From: an uncultured Bacteroides sp. | Lineage (GTDB): Bacteria > Bacteroidota > Bacteroidia > Bacteroidales > Bacteroidaceae | Assembly: GCF_963676325.1 (NCBI RefSeq) | Contig: NZ_OY781099.1 | Coordinates: 2,356,001-2,420,000 of the forward strand | Reading direction: 5' to 3' | Length of the DNA: 64,000 bases | Shown here: positions 17,405 to 25,176 of the stretch, piece after piece | Layout: every line of letters starts with the position of its first letter | Position numbering within the stretch: the first letter of the stretch is position 1 | The notes under the pieces: generated by a model | The model's database searches: none | What the model was told of the DNA's origin: nothing | Seen by the model: the letters and a program-made list of their open reading frames with translations, nothing else | Made by a program: the position numbers and the translations under genes

Positions 17405-18286
17405 ATGAAAGCATTTGTATTTCCAGGTCAAGGCGCACAGTTTGTGGGCATGGGAAAAGACCTATATGAAAACTCGGCATTAGCCAAAGAACTTTTTGAA
17501 AAAGCAAATGATATTTTAGGATATCGCATTACGGATATTATGTTTGAAGGAACTGATGAAGATCTTCGTCAGACAAAAGTAACTCAGCCAGCTGTTTTCC
17601 TTCACTCTGTTATTTCTGCACTTTGCAAGAATGACGATACAAAACCAGAAATGACTGCAGGACACTCACTTGGTGAATTCTCTGCTTTAGTTGTTGCCGG
17701 TGCACTTTCATTTGAAGACGGATTGAAACTTGTTTATGCACGTGCCATGGCAATGCAAAAAGCTTGCGAAGCTGAACCTTCAACAATGGCTGCAATCATT
17801 GCTTTAGCCGATGAGAAAGTAGAAGAAATCTGCGCATCAATAGAAGGTGAAGTTTGTGTGGCTGCCAATTTCAATTGTCCGGGACAGATTGTTATTTCCG
17901 GTTCAATGGCTGGTATTGAAAAAGCTTGCGAATTGATGAAAGCAGCAGGAGCTAAACGTGCTCTTCCATTAAAAGTAGGTGGTGCATTCCACTCTCCATT
18001 AATGAATCCTGCTAAGGTTGAACTTGCAGCAGCAATTAACAGCACAGAATTCCACACTCCTACATGCCCTGTATATCAGAATGTAAATGCACTTCCACAA
18101 ACTAATCCTGCTCAGATTAAAGAAAATCTGATTGCACAACTTACCGGTCCGGTACGTTGGTCACAGACTGTAACGAATATGATTGCTGACGGTGCTACAG
18201 ATTTCACAGAATGCGGTCCTGGTGCTGTACTTCAAGGCTTAATCAAGAAAATTGATGCTACAGTAAATGCTCATGGTTTAGCATAA
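17405..18286 (+). CDS. fabD: Malonyl-CoA:ACP transacylase
   Basis: Transfers malonyl groups from CoA to acyl carrier protein for fatty acid synthesis. The 293-residue cytosolic protein begins AFVFPGQGAQFVGMGKDLY and carries the nucleophile motif GHSLGEF with Ser88 and the catalytic His in VGGAFHSPLM (His196). C-terminal GPVRWSQTV and ECGPGAVLQGL are typical. Length is normal for FabD. It is a single-gene unit here, with its own promoter and a strong terminator after the stop. Confidence 0.96.
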   Translation: MKAFVFPGQGAQFVGMGKDLYENSALAKELFEKANDILGYRITDIMFEGTDEDLRQTKVTQPAVFLHSVISALCKNDDTKPEMTAGHSLGEFSALVVAGALSFEDGLKLVYARAMAMQKACEAEPSTMAAIIALADEKVEEICASIEGEVCVAANFNCPGQIVISGSMAGIEKACELMKAAGAKRALPLKVGGAFHSPLMNPAKVELAAAINSTEFHTPTCPVYQNVNALPQTNPAQIKENLIAQLTGPVRWSQTVTNMIADGATDFTECGPGAVLQGLIKKIDATVNAHGLA

Positions 18287-18305
18287 AACAAAACATACTA
18301 AAAAG

Positions 18306-18338
18306 AGAGGCCGGATTTGAAAAAGTCCGGCCTCTTTC
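18306..18338 (+). terminator. Terminator of fabD
   Basis: AGAGGCCGGA (18306-18315) pairs perfectly with TCCGGCCTCT (18326-18335), GC-rich, ending in TTTC. It excludes an ATG at 18317, in the loop, as a start for the next gene. Confidence 0.9.
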
Positions 18339-18397
18339 ATTATTACTACCAAATTATTTTGTATTTTCGTAGCAACTTATTCATAGAAAGGAAAGAG

Positions 18398-19204
18398 ATG
18401 GTAAAATACAATAATTTCCAGACTAGTAAACCCCAGCGTATAGGATATGCCCTCAGTGGAGGTTTCATTAAAGGCTTTGCGCATTTAGGAGTTATGCAGG
18501 CTTTGCTGGAACACGATATCAAGCCAAACATTATTTCGGGCGTAAGTGCAGGAGCTTTGGCTGGAGTATTTTACGCCGATGGATACGAACCTTACCGTGC
18601 AGTGGAGATTTTTAACGGATATAAGTTTATGGATTTAACCAGCTGGGCATTAACCAGAACCGGATTCTTTAAACTTGATGATTTTGTAGACTTCCTTAAC
18701 ACTAATCTAAAACATAAAAATTTAGAAGAACTGGAAATACCTCTGGTTGTTACCGCAACGGATTTAGATCACGGCAGGTCTGTTCAATTCCGAAAAGGAA
18801 ATATAGCCGATTTGATTGCCGCCTCTTGCTGTATGCCCGTTATGTTTACCCCCGTAAACATTGATGGGACAAATTATGTAGACGGAGGAGTTTTAAAAAA
18901 CTTACCGGTATCTACCATCCGCAAAGAATGCGAAAAAGTAGTTGCCATCAATGTAAGTCCTCTCATTGCAGGGAAGTACAAAATGAATGTCCTGGATATT
19001 GCACTTCGTTCTTATCATTTCATGTTTCGTGCCAACACTTTTCCTGACAGAGATAACAGTGATTTATTAATTGAGCCTTACGGTCTGAAAGGATATGGCA
19101 ACCGTGAATTAGGTAAGGCCGAAGAGATTTTCAAGCATGGATATGATGCTGGAAATAAAGTACTAAATAAACTTATTGAAGAAAAAGGGAGTATATGGAA
19201 ATAA
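18398..19204 (+). CDS. Patatin-like phospholipase
   Basis: Predicted cytosolic or membrane-associated lipid acyl hydrolase. From the ATG at 18398 (preceded by a purine-rich GAAAGGAAAGAG) the protein has 268 residues. It shows the oxyanion-hole segment SGGFIKGFAHLG (residues 20-31), the nucleophile elbow GVSAG with Ser50, and the catalytic dyad Asp162 in DGG. These are the three hallmarks of bacterial patatins (RssA/YchK type). Its 3' end overlaps the GH13 gene by 10 bases, so the two are translated together. The natural substrate is not known. Confidence 0.9.
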   Translation: MVKYNNFQTSKPQRIGYALSGGFIKGFAHLGVMQALLEHDIKPNIISGVSAGALAGVFYADGYEPYRAVEIFNGYKFMDLTSWALTRTGFFKLDDFVDFLNTNLKHKNLEELEIPLVVTATDLDHGRSVQFRKGNIADLIAASCCMPVMFTPVNIDGTNYVDGGVLKNLPVSTIRKECEKVVAINVSPLIAGKYKMNVLDIALRSYHFMFRANTFPDRDNSDLLIEPYGLKGYGNRELGKAEEIFKHGYDAGNKVLNKLIEEKGSIWK

Positions 19205-20898
19205 AGAAAGGGAATAAGATAGTTATTTATCAGATTTTTTCCCGTTTATTCGGAAATGAAAACAGTAACTGTATTCATAACGGATCTATTGAAGAAAATG
19301 GCTGTGGTAAGTTCTCGGATTTTACCACCAAAGCATTAAACGAGATAAAGAAGCTAGGCATTACTCATATATGGTACACAGGAGTAATTGAACATGCCAC
19401 GCAAACCGATTACAGCAAATACAATATCCACTGTGATCATCCGGCTATTGTAAAAGGGAAAGCCGGTTCTCCTTATGCTATAAAGGATTATTATGATGTG
19501 GATCCCGATTTGGCGGATGATGTACCCAACCGAATGAATGAATTTGAAGCTTTAGTGGAACGCACTCACCAGTCCGATTTAAAATTTATAATTGATTTTG
19601 TACCCAATCATGTGGCCAGGCAGTACAATTCCGACTCTAAACCCAAGCATATTAAAGATTTAGGAGAGGATGATAATACGGAAAATGCATTCAGCCCATA
19701 CAATAATTTCTATTATATTCCGCAAAATATGTTGAATGGTCAGTTCGATATGAAGGGAAATACCGCAAAAGCGTATCATGAATTTCCGGCCAAGGCAACA
19801 GGAAACGATAAGTTCGATGCATGTCCCGGAGTAAACGACTGGTATGAAACCGTTAAACTGAATTATGGGATTGACTATGCCAACGGAGGAACCCGACATT
19901 TTTATCCGGTTCCCGACACATGGTTAAAAATGCTGGACATACTTTTGTTCTGGGCATCGAAAGGGATAGATGGTTTCCGATGTGACATGGCAGAGATGGT
20001 CCCTGTGGAATTCTGGAAATGGGCCATTGCTCAGGTAAGATACAAGTTTCCCGCTATCATCTTTATTGCAGAAGTCTACAAGCCGGAAGAATATCACAAC
20101 TACCTGTTCAACGGAGGATTCAACTATCTGTATGACAAAGTGGGACTTTATGAAACTATCCGCGACGTAACGTGTGGCTATAAATCGGCATCAGACATCA
20201 CCCCTTGCTGGCAGAGTCTGGGAGGAATAGAGAAACAAATGCTTAGCTTTCTTGAGAATCACGACGAACAAAGAATTGCATCTTCTTTCTTTGCCCGCGA
20301 CGGATTTAAAGGAATTCCGGGAATGATTGTTTCTGCATGCATAAATGTAAATCCGGTTATGATTTATTTCGGGCAAGAGTTTGGCGAAGAAGGTATGGAC
20401 GAGGAAGGATTCAGCGGAAGAGACGGAAGAACCACCATATTTGACTATTGGAGCATTAAATCTATCAGAAACTGGAAGAATAATAATAAGTTCGACGGCA
20501 AACATCTTACCGACAGACAGAGACACTTGCAGGCATTTTACAAAAGACTTTTAAATCTCTGCAACGAGGAGAAGGCAATCTATGCCGGACAATTCTTTGA
20601 CCTGATGTATGTAAACTTTGGAAAAGCCGACTTCAACGTGCATAAACAGTACACCTTTTTCAGAAAACAGGACAATGAGCTTCTGCTTGTTATTGTCAAC
20701 TTTGACCAGAAAGCAGCAAAAGTTTCAATTAATATACCAAGTCATGCATTCGACTTCCTGCAAATTCCTCAGAAAGAGTCCTATCTTGCCAAAGAATTGC
20801 TTACTGGAAATGAAGAAACGCTGAGCCTCCTACCCTACAGCCCCACCGAAACTGTGGTGGAAGGTATGAACGGAAAGATTCTGAAGTTTATTCTTTAG
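19195..20898 (+). CDS. GH13-family alpha-amylase-like enzyme
   Basis: A 567-residue glycoside hydrolase without signal peptide, so probably cytosolic. The four GH13 regions are present: I, DFVPNHV (residues 134-140); II, GFRCDMAE with nucleophile Asp264; III, acid/base Glu293 in IAEVYKP; IV, ENHDEQR with Asp357. The TIM barrel is followed by a C-terminal beta domain (residues ~470-567). Such enzymes act on alpha-1,4 glucans or oligosaccharides, but subfamily and product cannot be told from motifs. It overlaps the patatin gene by 10 bases; no functional link between the two is obvious. Confidence 0.9.
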   Translation: MEIKKGNKIVIYQIFSRLFGNENSNCIHNGSIEENGCGKFSDFTTKALNEIKKLGITHIWYTGVIEHATQTDYSKYNIHCDHPAIVKGKAGSPYAIKDYYDVDPDLADDVPNRMNEFEALVERTHQSDLKFIIDFVPNHVARQYNSDSKPKHIKDLGEDDNTENAFSPYNNFYYIPQNMLNGQFDMKGNTAKAYHEFPAKATGNDKFDACPGVNDWYETVKLNYGIDYANGGTRHFYPVPDTWLKMLDILLFWASKGIDGFRCDMAEMVPVEFWKWAIAQVRYKFPAIIFIAEVYKPEEYHNYLFNGGFNYLYDKVGLYETIRDVTCGYKSASDITPCWQSLGGIEKQMLSFLENHDEQRIASSFFARDGFKGIPGMIVSACINVNPVMIYFGQEFGEEGMDEEGFSGRDGRTTIFDYWSIKSIRNWKNNNKFDGKHLTDRQRHLQAFYKRLLNLCNEEKAIYAGQFFDLMYVNFGKADFNVHKQYTFFRKQDNELLLVIVNFDQKAAKVSINIPSHAFDFLQIPQKESYLAKELLTGNEETLSLLPYSPTETVVEGMNGKILKFIL

Positions 20899-20931
20899 CG
20901 AAAATTAGTCGCCAAAGGGAAGAAAAAATAA

Positions 20932-20992
20932 AAGTTTGCCTTGAGATAGCTTATCTGTCTGTGTAACAAATAAGCTATCTCAAGGCAAACTT
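20932..20992. terminator. Very long perfect hairpin between convergent genes
   Basis: Bases 20932-20954 and 20970-20992 are exact reverse complements: a 23-bp stem without mismatch and a 15-base loop. The flanks are A-rich before and T-rich after, so it can stop transcription in both directions between the GH13 gene and the nitroreductase gene. Confidence 0.85.
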
Positions 20993-21035
20993 CTTTATTA
21001 TTTCACAAAGATAAAGCCTACTATATAAAAACAGA

Positions 21036-21608
21036 TTACTTCACAATTGAAACAGTACCCTCTTTGCGCGAATGAACTTTAGGTTCAGGTCCCGCATTAT
21101 AACCTAAGGCTGCACATCCATAAACGAAATGATTCTGCGGAACTCCCCATTCGGTAAGCAATTCACGCACAGCAGAATCATCACAGGTAGAGCGCAACTG
21201 GTTAATCCAGCAAGAATCAATATCCAGCGAGTGAGCCGCCAGGAAAATATTCTGCAAAGCCACGGCACAATCTAGTCCGGACGAAGGAATAACCTCCGCA
21301 TTTGAAGCAATAATCAAAGCCGGAGCATGGTAATAAAAGTTATAGTCCTGATTATTTCCACGTTGCCTTAAATGTTCATCTTCCGAGCGTGCAAATGCAG
21401 CCTTCACTCTTCGGTTAAGTTCCTCCAGCTTTTCCTTATTTAATACAGCAGAAAAATGAAATGTCTGGTAATTCATTCCTGTAGGTGCATACACAGCAGC
21501 TTCCAGAATAGTACTCAAATCCTCATCAGAAATGGGTTGTTCCTTATAAGAACGCACACTTCTGCGATTTTTTATAGCCTCTAATACCTCATTACTTTTC
21601 ATTGTCAT
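21036..21608 (-). CDS. Nitroreductase-family FMN oxidoreductase
   Basis: A 190-residue protein with the typical start IKNRRSVRSYKEQPI (FMN phosphate contacts) and APTGMNYQ (residues ~35-42). The family uses FMN and NAD(P)H to reduce nitro compounds, quinones or related substrates; the physiological substrate is unknown. It begins seven bases after the upstream gene (HpaII-like) ends, so the two are likely co-transcribed, but no functional link is evident. Confidence 0.88.
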   Translation of the reverse strand: MTMKSNEVLEAIKNRRSVRSYKEQPISDEDLSTILEAAVYAPTGMNYQTFHFSAVLNKEKLEELNRRVKAAFARSEDEHLRQRGNNQDYNFYYHAPALIIASNAEVIPSSGLDCAVALQNIFLAAHSLDIDSCWINQLRSTCDDSAVRELLTEWGVPQNHFVYGCAALGYNAGPEPKVHSRKEGTVSIVK

Positions 21609-21615
21609 TGATATT

Positions 21616-22701
21616 TTATCGTTTTGTTAATCCAATCTTCAAGTTAAGTTTGAAATAATTGACTCCGTTTTCACGTTCCAAAAGTCCATATTTATCTTTC
21701 TCAGTAGAGCCTATTTCCAAACGGGTATTAAAATAAAGAAAATCTTCGAACGCTTTCTTGTCCGACTTCTGGTAACAAAGTACACCTCCATCACCTGCAA
21801 CAAGCATAAACCCTGACACAGCCGAATCGTCACCATTATAAATCTTAGCAGGGCGCATACCTAAAGCCAGCGCCATAAGGAATTGCTTCATTTTAAATTC
21901 ATAATAGCCATGCTTGTTTATCAGCTCATCTTTTATCTTCAACGGATTTATTTCTTTAATTAGTTCTGTCAGCTCGCTAATCTTAGTAATTCCTTCAATA
22001 TGCATTATGCGAAGCATTTCTGCCAACACTCTGGGAAAATGAAGATCTATCATCAGTAAATTTGAACGAAACACCTTATCGGCCACATCTGAATATTTCA
22101 GGATTCCTCCCAAACGCTCAATAAGCAGCATTCTGTCGGCCACCGTATGCGGAAATTCCAGCGCATTTACACTATTCACCATCGGATTAGCAAACTTTAT
22201 ACCCAATTGTTCAAACTTCAGATTGGCAGCGCGTCCACCGTCAAGCAACGGATTCATTGTGCTCATCCTTGAACGTATGCTAAAGCCCACCAATGGAGCA
22301 TCCGCATGATAGAATGCAACATAAAAATCTGTGCGATCGTCAGTCCGGGCTTCCAAATCAAAAATTGAGACCTCGTTAAGGAACTCTTCTACCCCATCGG
22401 GAGACAAAACAACATCTTCAGAAGAACCTTTCATTGCAGCCAATACAGTATCGGCCACAAAACCAAAATCTTCGCGGGAAACTACTTTATCTATCTTTTC
22501 TCCCAGGATATGAACACTTTCACCCTCTACAATATATTTGCGGGTTCCATCGTGTTCCTCGCGCTGAATTAATGCAATTGGAAGACACACGTCCTCTCTT
22601 TTCTGTACTTGTGGTGAACCGGCATAAACTACTCCGTCACTCAGGAGACGAAAAAAAGTATAGAGTTCGCTCCACTCTCGTTTAGTTGCTTCAAATGACA
22701 T
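21616..22701 (-). CDS. HpaII-family restriction endonuclease-like protein
   Basis: A 361-residue protein that I recognise as resembling the HpaII (CCGG-cutting) restriction endonuclease family, whose members have about 360 residues. Visible segments include SFEATKREWSELYTFF at the N-terminus, LPIALIQREEHDGTRKYIVEG, and a central core FDLEARTDDRTDF followed by GFSIRSRMSTMNPLLDGG. The last two could form a PD-(D/E)xK-type metal site followed by the DNA-contact region, but I cannot verify the catalytic residues. No cytosine methyltransferase lies beside it. A -7 box (TATCTTTG on the minus strand, 22758-22765) lies 57 bases upstream. The family call comes from memory of the motifs and needs a profile search. 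Confidence 0.6.
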   Translation of the reverse strand: MSFEATKREWSELYTFFRLLSDGVVYAGSPQVQKREDVCLPIALIQREEHDGTRKYIVEGESVHILGEKIDKVVSREDFGFVADTVLAAMKGSSEDVVLSPDGVEEFLNEVSIFDLEARTDDRTDFYVAFYHADAPLVGFSIRSRMSTMNPLLDGGRAANLKFEQLGIKFANPMVNSVNALEFPHTVADRMLLIERLGGILKYSDVADKVFRSNLLMIDLHFPRVLAEMLRIMHIEGITKISELTELIKEINPLKIKDELINKHGYYEFKMKQFLMALALGMRPAKIYNGDDSAVSGFMLVAGDGGVLCYQKSDKKAFEDFLYFNTRLEIGSTEKDKYGLLERENGVNYFKLNLKIGLTKR

Positions 22702-22826
22702 TTCTTAATTGTTTTTGTTTATAAGTGCCCGCTTATTAAAAACGGATGCTCCTTTTGCAAAGATAGGTATAATCTGCTAATTCCCCTATTCCTTTTTATA
22801 TCCATTAACCAGACATACAATAATCC

Positions 22827-22900
22827 TTGTACAAAAGAAAACAATCTTTTGTACAAAACAATTAATTCTTCTGTACAAAAGAATTAATTGTTTTGTACAG
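22827..22900. repeat. Phased TGTACA palindrome array, copy B (inverted)
   Basis: TGTACA sites start at 22828, 22850, 22872 and 22894, exactly 22 bases apart, with AATTAATT palindromes midway between the later sites. Compared with copies A and C the unit is in reverse orientation: the TTGTACAAGG-like end is at the left as CCTTGTACAA. Located between the HpaII-like gene and the small RNA repeats. Confidence 0.85.
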
Positions 22901-23004
22901 GAGAATTATAATGTTCGGTTAAGCTTTCACTTTTTGCATAATTAAACAAATAGAACCCACAAATATTAAATCATGTTATAGAGCATATTTTTGCAGTCAA
23001 AACA

Positions 23005-23035
23005 TTTGGATATATCACCAAAAACCGTACCTTTG
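23005..23035 (+). promoter_or_regulatory. Consensus promoter of small RNA 1
   Basis: TTTG (23005-23008), 19 bases, TACCTTTG (23028-23035): a perfect Bacteroides consensus promoter. Confidence 0.85.
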
Positions 23036-23041
23036 CAGTGT

Positions 23042-23105
23042 GTTTTTCATAGTATTAGATTTAAGGTTAACAAAGGTTGGAGTCAGGCGTGACTCCTTTT
23101 TTTTT
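23042..23105 (+). ncRNA. Tandem small RNA, copy 1 (about 64 nt)
   Basis: The predicted transcript starts 6-7 bases after the -7 box and ends in an intrinsic terminator: GGAGTCA (23079-23085), loop GGCG, TGACTCC (23090-23096), then nine T. The central part, including AGATTTAAGGTTAACAAAGG, looks single-stranded and is identical in all three copies, as expected for a pairing seed. Several paralogous sRNAs of this kind exist in Bacteroides (FopS family), but I cannot confirm membership from sequence. Start is inferred from the promoter. Confidence 0.75.
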
Positions 23106-23248
23106 GCCCATATCCAAAGGCTTCCAAAGCCATACGCCACAACCAAGAAAATCAAAAAACATAGTGATCGAATCATTTAAACCAATTTTAAATATAACAA
23201 CACCAAATATTAAATCATGTTATAAAACATACTTTTATAACCGAAACA

Positions 23249-23279
23249 TTTGGAAATATCGCCAAAAGCCGTACCTTTG
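23249..23279 (+). promoter_or_regulatory. Consensus promoter of small RNA 2
   Basis: TTTG (23249-23252), 19 bases, TACCTTTG (23272-23279), identical in layout to the first copy. Confidence 0.85.
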
Positions 23280-23285
23280 CAGTGT

Positions 23286-23349
23286 GTTTTTCATAGTATT
23301 AGATTTAAGGTTAACAAAGGTTGGAGTCAGGCGTGACTCCTTTTTTTTT
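23286..23349 (+). ncRNA. Tandem small RNA, copy 2 (about 64 nt)
   Basis: Transcribed part identical to copy 1, with the terminator stem GGAGTCA/TGACTCC and nine T at 23341-23349. Upstream and downstream parts of the repeat differ slightly from copy 1, so the transcribed part is the best conserved portion of the unit. Confidence 0.75.
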
Positions 23350-23492
23350 GCCCATATCCCAAAGACCTCCAAAGCCATACGCCACAATCGATAAATCAAA
23401 AAGCATACTAATCGAATCATTTAAACCAATTTTAAATATAACAATACCAAATATTAAATCATGTTATAAAACATACTTTTATAACCGAAACA

Positions 23493-23523
23493 TTTGGAGA
23501 TATCGCCAAAAGCCGTACCTTTG
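23493..23523 (+). promoter_or_regulatory. Consensus promoter of small RNA 3
   Basis: TTTG (23493-23496), 19 bases, TACCTTTG (23516-23523), same as in the other two copies. Confidence 0.85.
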
Positions 23524-23529
23524 CAGTGT

Positions 23530-23593
23530 GTTTTTCATAGTATTAGATTTAAGGTTAACAAAGGTTGGAGTCAGGCGTGACTCCTTTTTTTTT
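23530..23593 (+). ncRNA. Tandem small RNA, copy 3 (about 64 nt)
   Basis: Third identical transcript with its own terminator and nine T at 23585-23593. The repeat ends about 50 bases later. Bases 23647-23875 after it have no gene; they hold an imperfect inverted repeat (23654-23668/23706-23720) and several AGCAGAT/AGCAGGT words. A TATCTTTG -7 box for the next gene is at 23876-23883. Confidence 0.75.
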
Positions 23594-23910
23594 GCCCATA
23601 TCCAAAGACCTCCAAAGCCATACGCCACAACCGCAAAAATCAAAATTCGTTCAAAACTGGTAGCAGATAGCCATAATTGTAGCAGATAAATTCACTTAAA
23701 AAGTCATCTGCCACTAGTTTAAAAGTCCTGTTCATCGAAGTTTCAGGAAGTTTAGTAGCAGGTGGAAGATCATTTTTGTTTTTTCAAATAAATTTCTGTT
23801 AGAAGTATATTTTGCAACAATAATATTTAGTTTAAATCAAGTACATCTATACTCCTTTAACTAGATAAGATTTTATATCTTTGAAATCGAAAATAAAATC
23901 TTAAAATTAA

Positions 23911-24369
23911 ATGCAAGAACCAATATTAAACCAACCCAAGAAAGATTATTGCACACCGATGCATACCGCAGAACACATATTAAACCAAACAATGGTAAGA
24001 ACCTTTGGATGCACACGCTCGGTGAACGCTCATATAGAAAAGAAAAAAAGTAAGTGTGACTATGTGCTCTCCACCTGCCCTACCGATGAAGAATTGCAGT
24101 CAGTGGAAGATAGAGTAAATGAAATTATTGCAATGAACCTGGATGTAACTGAAGAATTTATGCCTTCTTCGCAAGCGCAGGCTGAATTCGACCTTACTCG
24201 TTTGCCAGATGATGCTAGTGATACACTTCGCATTGTGCGGGTTGGTAACTATGATGCTTGTCCTTGCATTGGGATGCATGTAAAAAACACATCAGAAATT
24301 GGCGAGTTTAAAATTATTAGCCACGATTACGAAGATGGAAGACTGAGATTACGCTTCAAACTGATATAA
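23911..24369 (+). CDS. AlaX-like aminoacyl-tRNA editing domain protein
   Basis: A 152-residue free-standing editing domain of the alanyl/threonyl-tRNA synthetase SAD fold. The zinc-site motifs are visible: HTAEH (His18, His22) and CPCIGMH (Cys119, His123). Proteins of this kind hydrolyse wrongly charged tRNA, mainly Ser-tRNA(Ala), in the cytosol. It is short for AlaX and lacks the N-terminal glycine-rich part, as in the small AlaX forms. It stands alone, with a TATCTTTG -7 element 28 bases upstream. Confidence 0.85.
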   Translation: MQEPILNQPKKDYCTPMHTAEHILNQTMVRTFGCTRSVNAHIEKKKSKCDYVLSTCPTDEELQSVEDRVNEIIAMNLDVTEEFMPSSQAQAEFDLTRLPDDASDTLRIVRVGNYDACPCIGMHVKNTSEIGEFKIISHDYEDGRLRLRFKLI

Positions 24370-24581
24370 TATCCCACAAAGACATCATAAAAAATAGTTA
24401 AATTAAAAGTCAGATTGACAGGAAAGGTATATTGACAAAGAAAAAATGTCAGCTCAGAAAGACAAATATACAGTAAACTATGTTGGCATATATATTGTTA
24501 TATATTAAGTGAAATTGAGTTCATAAAAACCCAGTTCATAATAAATTTAATGTTTAACTTTAAAAATAGGAGATTTAAATT

Positions 24582-25010
24582 ATGATGCCTGTTAGAAGAT
24601 CTCAAAATTGGTTGCCAGACGTATTTAATGATTTATTTGACACAAACTGGATGGTAAAAACAAATGCTACAGCCCCTGCCATCAACGTAATTGAAACAGA
24701 AAAAGAGTACAAGGTGGAAGTAGCTGCTCCTGGAATGACTAAAGAGGACTTCAATATCAAAATTGATGAAGACAATCAGCTGGTCGTTACCATGGAAAAG
24801 AAACAAGAGTACAAAGAAGAGAATAAGGAAAGCCGCTACCTGAGACGCGAATTTTCTTACACAAAATTTCAACAAACCATGCTTCTTCCAGACAATGTAG
24901 AGAAAGAAATGATTGAAGCAGTCGTAGAAAACGGAGTGCTGACAGTTAACATCCCCAAAATGAGTCCTGAAAAAGAGAAGAAAGCAGAGAGATTGATTGA
25001 AATTAAATAA
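24582..25010 (+). CDS. Hsp20/alpha-crystallin small heat shock protein
   Basis: A 142-residue ATP-independent chaperone that binds unfolding proteins. The alpha-crystallin domain covers residues ~35-130, with PAINVIETEKEYKVEVAAPG at its start and the signature AVVENGVLTVNIPK near its end; the short N-terminal arm and C-terminal tail (ending RLIEIK with an IxI-like motif) allow oligomers. Single gene with its own terminator. Upstream, TTGGCA-N6-TTGT (24483-24498) resembles a sigma-54 promoter, but this is weak evidence. Confidence 0.93.
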   Translation: MMPVRRSQNWLPDVFNDLFDTNWMVKTNATAPAINVIETEKEYKVEVAAPGMTKEDFNIKIDEDNQLVVTMEKKQEYKEENKESRYLRREFSYTKFQQTMLLPDNVEKEMIEAVVENGVLTVNIPKMSPEKEKKAERLIEIK

Positions 25011-25042
25011 GCTGCTTTTATTAACAAATAATTTGTAAAGAG

Positions 25043-25081
25043 AGAGAGGTTGCTACAATATAATAGCAGCCTCTCTTTTTT
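25043..25081 (+). terminator. Terminator of the Hsp20 gene
   Basis: AGAGAGGTTGCTA (25043-25055) pairs with TAGCAGCCTCTCT (25064-25076) with a single G-T pair, followed by a T-run. Confidence 0.88.
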
Positions 25082-25176
25082 TGCATTAAAATGCACTTTA
25101 GTTAAAGTTTGAATTGTGTATGACCGTTTTTTTTAGTTCCTTTGAAGCTAAATTTTCAAAATCAACTTATTAAAAT

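Larger units (their letters stand above)
22961..23646 (+). repeat. Three tandem 244-bp repeats carrying small RNA genes
   Basis: Equivalent points recur at exactly 244-base intervals: AAATATTAAATCATGTTATA begins at 22961, 23205 and 23449. The first copy is the most diverged at its left end; copies 2 and 3 differ at only a few positions, and the third stops matching near 23646. Each copy has a promoter, a ~64-base transcribed part and a terminator. No protein reading frame is shared in a meaningful way. Confidence 0.92.

Noticed and set aside
17174..17431. 85-residue reading frame on the minus strand upstream of fabD
   Set aside because: It overlaps the fabD promoter and start, has no family likeness, and lies in a low-complexity CATCC/CTCAC region.
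18317..18397. Upstream start for the patatin gene
   Set aside because: The ATG at 18317 is in the loop of the fabD terminator; the patatin domain begins after 18398.
22961..23646. CRISPR-like array because of regular long repeats
   Set aside because: Repeat units are 244 bp and nearly identical through their whole length; there are no short repeats with unique spacers and no cas genes.
23077..23689. Repeated short reading frames across the tandem repeats (proteins of ~100-120 residues)
   Set aside because: They run through promoters and terminators of the small RNA units and resemble no protein; repeat origin explains their similarity.
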